From positions 1-8,597 of the forward strand of contig MHHA01000035.1 in the NCBI GenBank assembly GCA_001805845.1: a DNA stretch of 8,597 nucleotides. Reading direction: 5' to 3'. Below are positions 5,422 through 8,597 of this stretch, piece by piece. This stretch comes from Omnitrophica WOR_2 bacterium RIFCSPLOWO2_12_FULL_46_30. Its GTDB lineage: Bacteria; Omnitrophota; Gorgyraeia; Gygaellales; UBA12090. Both the position numbers and the translations under genes were made by a program. The notes under the pieces were generated by a model, which was not told the origin of the DNA, did not search any database, and saw nothing but the letters and a program-made list of their open reading frames with translations. The number at the start of each line of letters is the position of its first letter. Positions within the stretch are counted from its first letter, which is position 1.

Positions 5422-6944
5422 TGGAATATTGCGTTGAGTAAGGTATTTACAAGATAGTAGATACTCAATCCACTCGGCAAATGATAGAAAATGAAACAGA
5501 ACATTATCGGCATCATTACCGTCATCATCTTTTGCTGTTGAAGCGCTTCTGGAGAAGCTGCGCTTGTTTTTAGAGAAAGCTTTTGCTGGAAAAGCATTGT
5601 TACTGCCATAAGAATGGGCAAGAGGTTAATTTCGCGGCCTATAAACGGAAGAGAAAAGGTAAGTATAAAAAGTTTATCCGGGTCAGCCAGGTCCTTAATC
5701 CATAAAAAGTGAGAGCCCTTAAGCACAATGGAGCGGCTGAGGGCCTGAAATAAACCTATGAATATGGGAATCTGGAGAATAATCGGCAGGCACCCGCCGA
5801 AAGGATTTGCCTTATGCCTGCGGTAAAGCTCCATAGTTTCTTTTTGCATTCTTTGAGGATTATCTTTATAAGTTTTACGCAGGGCCTCAATATGCGGCTG
5901 TAATTCCTGCATTTGCTTCATTGAGCGCATCTGTTTTACGGTCAAGGGATAGAGGAAAAAGAAAACAAATACGCTTAATAAAATTATAGCTGCTCCCCAG
6001 TTATGAGATAAAAGGTGGAAGAAGCGCAAAATAGAAAGGAGGGCGTTAGAAATGAAATCAAAACTGCCATAATGGACAATCCCTTCAAATCCTAATTTAC
6101 TTTGCCTTAAGAGGCTGATATCCTGAGGCCCGCAGTAGATTATTGATTTCAGGACTACCTGATTATTCGCGGGGACATTAATAGTACCTAAATCTAATCC
6201 AATTTCTGCAGAACCATTTTGCTTCTCAATATAAGCTTTGCACTGGGGGCTAAGAACTGATGACCGGGGACTGATGACAATACAGGAATAGCGATCCCGG
6301 AAACCCATAGCTTTAAAGGTCTCGTTATGGACATATTTATTCTTAATTCCAAGAAGGTTCTTGCGTTTGGTTTCTTGATTTAGGAAAACAACTTCAAATA
6401 AGCGCTTCTCCTCAGGATGAGAATTATCAAGTACTGAATTCAGGATTAACTTATCATTTAATGTCCAATTTGTTGATGATTTATTATCATAGATTGTTTC
6501 TAACTCTATGATATAATTATCGTTACGGAAGTTTAAGTTTTGTATAATAGAATGTCCATTTTCTTCAGCGATAAGCTGTAACTTATCATCAATCTTTTGC
6601 AAAGTATATAATTTATCTTCAAAATACTTAGAAAATACCGCTCCTGTAATCTGGGTATTAAGTTTATAGTCCTTTAAATGGACTCTATGAATCCTGGCGC
6701 CGGGATTAACCAACTCAAGCACAAGCTTGTCGGTCTCAATTTTCTCTAAAGGGCTAAAATCGGGTTTATCTGCAACTGAGGATTGGCTGCTTGGTTCTTG
6801 AGGTAGTTCTTCTTTCGTTTCTCGCTGAGATGCTATATCTCTAACATCTTTATTATCAATATGATAAATACTTTTTAAAAGTATTTGCCAGAAAAAAAGT
6901 ACTGAGAAAGAGAGAACTATGGCTAAAAAAATCCGCTTATTCAT
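5364..6944 (-). CDS. yidC: Membrane protein insertase YidC (Gram-negative type)
   Basis: This 526-residue inner-membrane protein inserts and folds membrane proteins, alone or with SecYEG. TM1 is at about 5-24. A large periplasmic domain spans about 70-290. The conserved 60KD_IMP insertase core spans about 295-512: TM2 from NWGAAIILL (315-323), the cytoplasmic hairpin (336-378), TM3 (GGCLPIILQIPIFIGLFQAL, 383-402), TM4 (about 441-455) and TM5 (about 473-505, with YHLPSGLSIYYLVNTLL). The TM1 and periplasmic domain layout is that of diderm bacteria. At the position of the E. coli groove arginine R366 this protein has Phe328 (VFVFFFLYPLT). A direct repeat (ACTGATGAC at 6256 and 6270) codes the SPRSSVLSPQ patch (225-234) in the periplasmic domain. 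The last seven residues are coded by a hairpin repeat shared with jag. An AGGAG site precedes the ATG, and yidD lies 36 nt upstream. Confidence 0.97.
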   Translation of the reverse strand: MNKRIFLAIVLSFSVLFFWQILLKSIYHIDNKDVRDIASQRETKEELPQEPSSQSSVADKPDFSPLEKIETDKLVLELVNPGARIHRVHLKDYKLNTQITGAVFSKYFEDKLYTLQKIDDKLQLIAEENGHSIIQNLNFRNDNYIIELETIYDNKSSTNWTLNDKLILNSVLDNSHPEEKRLFEVVFLNQETKRKNLLGIKNKYVHNETFKAMGFRDRYSCIVISPRSSVLSPQCKAYIEKQNGSAEIGLDLGTINVPANNQVVLKSIIYCGPQDISLLRQSKLGFEGIVHYGSFDFISNALLSILRFFHLLSHNWGAAIILLSVFVFFFLYPLTVKQMRSMKQMQELQPHIEALRKTYKDNPQRMQKETMELYRRHKANPFGGCLPIILQIPIFIGLFQALSRSIVLKGSHFLWIKDLADPDKLFILTFSLPFIGREINLLPILMAVTMLFQQKLSLKTSAASPEALQQQKMMTVMMPIMFCFIFYHLPSGLSIYYLVNTLLNAIFQWKTLKAAAPAQSPLVRSG

Positions 6945-6980
6945 ATTGTATTCTTCTCCTGATTAACTAAACGCTATAGG

Positions 6981-7205
6981 TTATTTAACTACAGGGTCAT
7001 CGCCTCCGGGGGAGAAAGGGTTACAACGTATTATTCTCAAAAAACCCTTCCCACAGCCGCGGATTATGCCATACATACCTACTGCTTCCAGAAAATAGCG
7101 GGAGCAAGAGGGATAATAGCGGCAGGAGGGAGTAAGCCGCATAGAAATATGCTTCTGATAAAATCTTATCAGGCGAGCTCCGGCCTTGCTGAGAAAAAAT
7201 AGCAT
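6981..7205 (-). CDS. yidD: Membrane protein insertion efficiency factor YidD
   Basis: This 74-residue protein is in the normal size range (70-85). YidD is a small membrane-associated protein linked to insertion of proteins by YidC. The family pattern is clear: a short amphipathic N-terminus with LIRFYQKHIS (12-21), the motif PSCRYYPSCSRY (26-37) with its two cysteines, a further Cys51 and RCNPF at 60-64, then GGDDPV (67-72). It sits 11 nt after rpmH and 36 nt before yidC, as in many genomes except that rnpA, which usually stands between rpmH and yidD, is absent. No clear ribosome binding site is seen; translation may be coupled to rpmH. Confidence 0.95.
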   Translation of the reverse strand: MLFFLSKAGARLIRFYQKHISMRLTPSCRYYPSCSRYFLEAVGMYGIIRGCGKGFLRIIRCNPFSPGGDDPVVK

Positions 7206-7216
7206 AGGGGCTTCAT

Positions 7217-7354
7217 TTAAATAGCTAAACGTTTTCTTCCTTTTTGGCGCCTGCGCCTTAAAACAGCCCTGCCGTTTGCAGTTTTCATCCTGCGCCGGAA
7301 TCCCTGCGAGCGCTTGCTTTGTATCTTTGTGGGAGTAGTTAAATGTTTTTTCAT
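7217..7354 (-). CDS. rpmH: Ribosomal protein bL34
   Basis: This is a 45-residue, very basic protein of the large ribosomal subunit, found by translating the minus strand from ATG at 7354-7352 to TAA at 7219-7217. It begins MKKHLTTPTKIQSKR and contains SQGFRRRMKTANGR (16-29), which is the conserved L34 core (GFRxRMxTxxGRxVLxxRRxKGRxxL), and ends with RRRRQKGRKRLAI. Two residues appear inserted near the N-terminus relative to the common MKRTYQPSK form. The predicted promoter places the transcript start within a few bases of the ATG and no Shine-Dalgarno is present, so the message is probably leaderless or nearly so. It heads the rpmH-yidD-yidC-jag unit. Confidence 0.96.
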   Translation of the reverse strand: MKKHLTTPTKIQSKRSQGFRRRMKTANGRAVLRRRRQKGRKRLAI

Positions 7355-7363
7355 GGTTTAACG

Positions 7364-7391
7364 ATTATAACATAAACTGCGTGCGCGTCAA
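7364..7391 (-). promoter_or_regulatory. Sigma70-type promoter for rpmH-yidD-yidC-jag
   Basis: On the minus strand a TTGACG -35 box (7391-7386) and a perfect TATAAT -10 box (7369-7364) are separated by 16 bp. The expected transcription start, near 7357, is about 3 nt from the rpmH ATG at 7354. It is divergent from the plus-strand promoter at 7478, about 87 bp away. Confidence 0.8.
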
Positions 7392-7413
7392 GAATATTTG
7401 ACACATTCAACTG

Positions 7414-7435
7414 CGCTCAGTGTCAATCCTGAGCG
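7414..7435. repeat. Palindromic repeat copy B upstream of the pilin leader
   Basis: CGCTCAG (7414-7420) and CTGAGCG (7429-7435) flank an 8-base spacer, TGTCAATC. The unit is an inverted copy of 4054-4075 with two mismatches, both in the spacer. It lies between the divergent rpmH and pilin promoters. Confidence 0.75.
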
Positions 7436-7483
7436 AGCCAAGCGCAACAGGAACAAGCGGTAGAACAAGCGGTAGGATTGACA
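7421..7483. promoter_or_regulatory. Operator-like array: 10-bp inverted repeat and tandem 12-bp repeats at the -35 box
   Basis: TGTCAATCCT (7421-7430) and AGGATTGACA (7474-7483) are exact reverse complements; the right arm includes the TTGACA -35 box. Between them, GAACAAGCGGTA is present twice in tandem (7451-7462 and 7463-7474), ending 3 bp before the -35. The arrangement suits binding of an activator or repressor at this promoter, though no protein is known for it. Confidence 0.55.
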
Positions 7484-7506
7484 AAGAGTTTTTTATATGG
7501 TATACT
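7478..7506 (+). promoter_or_regulatory. Strong sigma70-type promoter for the riboswitch-pilin transcript
   Basis: A perfect TTGACA (7478-7483) and TATACT (7501-7506) are separated by 17 bp. The transcription start should be near 7513, only a few bases before the riboswitch P1 stem, so the aptamer would be at the very 5' end of the RNA. Confidence 0.88.
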
Positions 7507-7520
7507 TTTTTTGACAATTT

Positions 7521-7612
7521 GGAACTGAAAAGGGCAAACCATTCGTAAGGATGGGGCGCAAAGCTAATAGGGCCCGCTCGCCCTAAGATGGACAGCGAGG
7601 CAGCCAGCTGCC
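7521..7612 (+). ncRNA. GEMM-I (cyclic di-GMP-I) riboswitch aptamer
   Basis: The conserved core blocks are in order: AGGGCAAACC (7531-7540), a P2 hairpin CCATTC-GTAA-GGATGG (7539-7554) capped by a GNRA tetraloop, GCGCAAAGC (7556-7564), a P3 stem TAGGGC/GCCCTA (7568-7573 and 7580-7585), the tetraloop-receptor side ATGGACAGCGAGGCAGCC (7588-7605), and a P1 closing helix (about 7521-7527 with 7605-7612). The base aligned with G20 of the V. cholerae Vc2 RNA is G, as in cyclic di-GMP-specific members; c-AMP-GMP-selective relatives usually have A there. Known members control motility, pilus and adhesion genes, matching the pilin gene downstream. The expression platform follows at 7613-7745. Confidence 0.92.
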
Positions 7613-7682
7613 AGTAAAGCAAGAGATCCATAATAAGAAAGCGTATTTATTTTAAAATCCTGCGCAGCTATTAGTAAACGCG

Positions 7683-7745
7683 ACCTATTCTTCGTCTTTA
7701 CAAATGTAAAGGCGGCTGTGAAGCCAAATGGAGAATAGGTTTTTT
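7683..7745 (+). terminator. Riboswitch terminator folded as a three-way junction
   Basis: The base stem ACCTATTCT (7683-7691) pairs exactly with AGAATAGGT (7732-7740) and is followed by six T's (7740-7745), giving an intrinsic terminator. The enclosed 40 bases are not a simple loop: CTTTAC-AAAT-GTAAAG (7696-7711) and GGCT-GTGA-AGCC (7713-7724, GNRA tetraloop) form two more helices. GTAAAG also occurs at 7614-7619, directly after the aptamer's P1 stem, and could pair with CTTTAC (7696-7701) in place of the local partner. It would stop transcription about 90 nt before the pilin start. Direction of control (on or off with ligand) cannot be told from sequence alone. Confidence 0.85.
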
Positions 7746-7746
7746 G

Positions 7747-7779
7747 TTACAGGCATCATACCGTAAAAAAAACCTGTAA
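7747..7779 (+). repeat. 7-bp inverted repeat after the terminator
   Basis: TTACAGG (7747-7753) and CCTGTAA (7773-7779) are exact reverse complements around 19 bases rich in A. CCTGT (7773-7777) can also pair with ACAGG at 7790-7794, so two helices compete for it. Confidence 0.6.
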
Positions 7780-7791
7780 AAAAAACTTGAC

Positions 7792-7815
7792 AGGATAACT
7801 AAGTAATGTTATCCT
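7792..7815 (+). promoter_or_regulatory. 8-bp inverted repeat immediately upstream of the pilin ribosome binding site
   Basis: AGGATAAC (7792-7799) and GTTATCCT (7808-7815) are exact reverse complements with an 8-base loop, ending about 4 nt before the Shine-Dalgarno. In DNA it could be an operator; in RNA a hairpin at the ribosome entry site. TCCT (7812-7815) could instead pair with AGGA (7821-7824) of the Shine-Dalgarno, so the hairpin may keep the site open. Confidence 0.6.
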
Positions 7816-7818
7816 AAC

Positions 7819-7828
7819 AAAGGAGGTG
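7819..7828 (+). promoter_or_regulatory. Strong Shine-Dalgarno of the pilin gene
   Basis: AAAGGAGGTG is a near-perfect match to the 16S rRNA 3' end, with 4 nt between its GGTG end and the ATG at 7833. It fixes the pilin start and implies high translation once the leader is read through. Confidence 0.9.
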
Positions 7829-7832
7829 AAGA

Positions 7833-8198
7833 ATGAAAAATAGGGGTTTTACATTAATTGAGTTGGTTATGGTAATTGTTATCATTGGTATTTTAGCGGC
7901 AGTGGCAATACCCAGGTTTACTAATCTCAGGAGAGACGCGCAACAGGCATCCTGCGATGGCAATACCGGCGCTATTAGAGGCGCTCTTTCTGCTTATTAC
8001 GCTAAGGCTGCTATAAACCCAACCTGGGATATCAGCGACAGAGGCACGAGCGGTTTTCCAAAAGTCATATCCTCCGGGCTTTTCTTGTCTTGTTTTATAA
8101 TGGGAGGCGCATTGCCAATCTGTCCGGCCAGTACCGCCATTTCTTACAATGCCCGCTACGCCTCAACCGGTGTTATTACTAAGCACAGTCATCCATAA
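7833..8198 (+). CDS. Type IV pilin-like / pseudopilin protein
   Basis: This is a 121-residue precursor with a class III signal: short basic leader MKNRG, cleavage before F6, then FTLIELVMVIVIIGILAAVAIPRF, with Glu10 (E5 of the mature chain) needed for assembly in most pilins. Prepilin peptidase would remove the leader and methylate F6 in the inner membrane. The globular part (about 35-121) is small; three cysteines (41, 87, 97) are present and C87/C97 could form a disulfide loop near the PICP segment. A size of about 116 mature residues fits minor or short major pilins and type II secretion pseudopilins; which of these cannot be decided here. The gene stands alone between a cyclic di-GMP riboswitch leader and a terminator, so it is a single-gene, highly expressed unit. 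This favours a structural pilin over an accessory one. Confidence 0.93.
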   Translation: MKNRGFTLIELVMVIVIIGILAAVAIPRFTNLRRDAQQASCDGNTGAIRGALSAYYAKAAINPTWDISDRGTSGFPKVISSGLFLSCFIMGGALPICPASTAISYNARYASTGVITKHSHP

Positions 8199-8216
8199 CA
8201 TTTTTTGTGGTTGATC

Positions 8217-8263
8217 AAAAAAACCGCATCTTTTTATGACGATATAAAAGATGCGGTTTTTTT
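8217..8263. terminator. Bidirectional intrinsic terminator after the pilin gene
   Basis: AAACCGCATCTTTT (8221-8234) and AAAAGATGCGGTTT (8246-8259) are exact reverse complements. The stem is flanked by A's upstream (8217-8223) and T's downstream (8257-8263), so it can end transcripts on either strand. It lies 19 nt after the pilin stop and separates the pilin from the next gene. Confidence 0.95.
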
Positions 8264-8295
8264 CTGCCTTGCTGACTAATCCATCTTTAATAACT

Positions 8296-8597
8296 ATGAA
8301 CCAAACGAAACAAAATCTTTTAATAGTATCATTGTTTTCCTTCTTCTGCCTTTCGCTGTATTTTAATTCTTTGAAGGGAATCTTTATTTTTGATGACGCC
8401 CATTCTATTATAACGAATCTCTACATTAAAGATATTCGTCATATCCCTATGTTTTTTAAAGGATACTACACTTCTGATCCGGAAATTCCTATAGGAATGT
8501 TCAGGCCGTTGTTACTGCTTACCTTTAGTTTTAATTACCTTTTTAGCGGCATTCAGCCATTAGGATACCATATTATCAATACCCTAATACATTTCTT
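8296..8597 (+). CDS. Multi-span membrane glycosyltransferase-like protein (N-terminal fragment)
   Basis: An open frame runs from ATG at 8296 for 100 codons to the window edge. The protein starts with a short polar segment and a membrane helix (about 8-24), then IFIFDDAHSIITN (29-41), a luminal/periplasmic-type loop, MFRPLLLLTFSFNYL (68-82) and GYHIINTLIHF (90-100). The FDD...N, RPL and GYHxxN-hH pattern is that of the GT-C type O-mannosyltransferase/TMTC-like family, often carrying C-terminal TPR repeats, in which the acidic pair near the first loop is catalytic and a polyprenyl-phosphate sugar is the donor. The rest lies outside the window, so neither length nor TPRs can be checked. No clear Shine-Dalgarno or promoter was seen upstream. 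It may glycosylate a surface protein; the pilin next door is a candidate, but this is inference. Confidence 0.75.
   Translation, partial: MNQTKQNLLIVSLFSFFCLSLYFNSLKGIFIFDDAHSIITNLYIKDIRHIPMFFKGYYTSDPEIPIGMFRPLLLLTFSFNYLFSGIQPLGYHIINTLIHF

Noticed and set aside
7407..7631. Minus-strand open frame of 74 codons
   Set aside because: It lies antisense to the promoter and the GEMM-I aptamer, shows no family pattern, and is explained by the conserved RNA on the other strand.
7683..7740. Three-way junction as a second GEMM-I aptamer
   Set aside because: It lacks the GGGCAAACC and GCAAAGC blocks and the receptor sequence, so it cannot be a tandem copy of the same aptamer class.
7787..7815. TTGACA-N17-TATCCT as a second promoter for the pilin gene
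   Set aside because: The spacing is ideal, but the start would fall at about 7822, inside the Shine-Dalgarno, leaving no ribosome binding site. The bases are better explained by the inverted repeat AGGATAAC/GTTATCCT.
7809..7817. DnaA box
   Set aside because: TTATCCTAA differs from TTATNCACA at two of the key positions and stands alone; no cluster of boxes or AT-rich unwinding region with it was seen, so no origin is claimed in the window.

Overview
This window looks like a piece of a diderm bacterial chromosome close to the replication origin. It carries an origin-type block on the minus strand (rpmH, yidD, yidC, a jag-like gene, a parS site, parA, parB). It continues on the same strand into housekeeping genes (ndk, yicC, gmk, rpoZ, coaC) and two tRNA genes. 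The long periplasmic domain of YidC, the type IV pilin-like gene and the mix of gene families suggest an uncultured diderm such as Omnitrophota. That placement is an inference from gene style and order, not something the sequence proves.

Layout. 1-134 (minus) is the start of a DNA methyltransferase that runs off the left edge. 135-240 holds a stem-loop and the 3' part of a tRNA with an encoded CCA. 241-412 (minus) holds tRNA-Leu(TAA) and tRNA-Cys(GCA), directly behind coaC. 419-2556 (minus) is a tight yicC-gmk-rpoZ-coaC run with overlapping genes. A perfect 14-bp stem-loop separates it from ndk (2624-3136). parB and parA occupy 3169-4950, with a palindromic repeat between them and a 16-bp parS palindrome about 110 bp upstream of parA. 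5131-7354 is rpmH-yidD-yidC-jag, driven by a good sigma70-type promoter. rnpA is missing from its usual place between rpmH and yidD.

7355-7832 is a 478-bp intergenic region dense with regulation. It holds the divergent rpmH promoter, a palindromic repeat, tandem 12-bp repeats next to a strong plus-strand promoter, a GEMM-I (cyclic di-GMP-I) riboswitch, a terminator folded as a three-way junction, and two further inverted repeats before a strong Shine-Dalgarno. The gene controlled is a type IV pilin-like protein (7833-8198), followed by a bidirectional terminator. The start of a multi-membrane-span glycosyltransferase-like protein runs off the right edge.

How the genes fit together: YidD/YidC/Jag serve membrane-protein insertion; ParA/ParB/parS serve chromosome segregation; Gmk/Ndk serve nucleotide supply; RpoZ, tRNAs and L34 serve gene expression. 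The pilin locus is set apart by strand and by second-messenger control, so the cell probably tunes surface pilus production with cyclic di-GMP. The main points of interest are the riboswitch leader with its unusual three-way-junction terminator, a family of small palindromic repeats that has entered gene ends and coding sequence, a YidC lacking the groove arginine, a Jag protein reduced to its N-terminal domain, and a tRNA remnant beside a methyltransferase gene.
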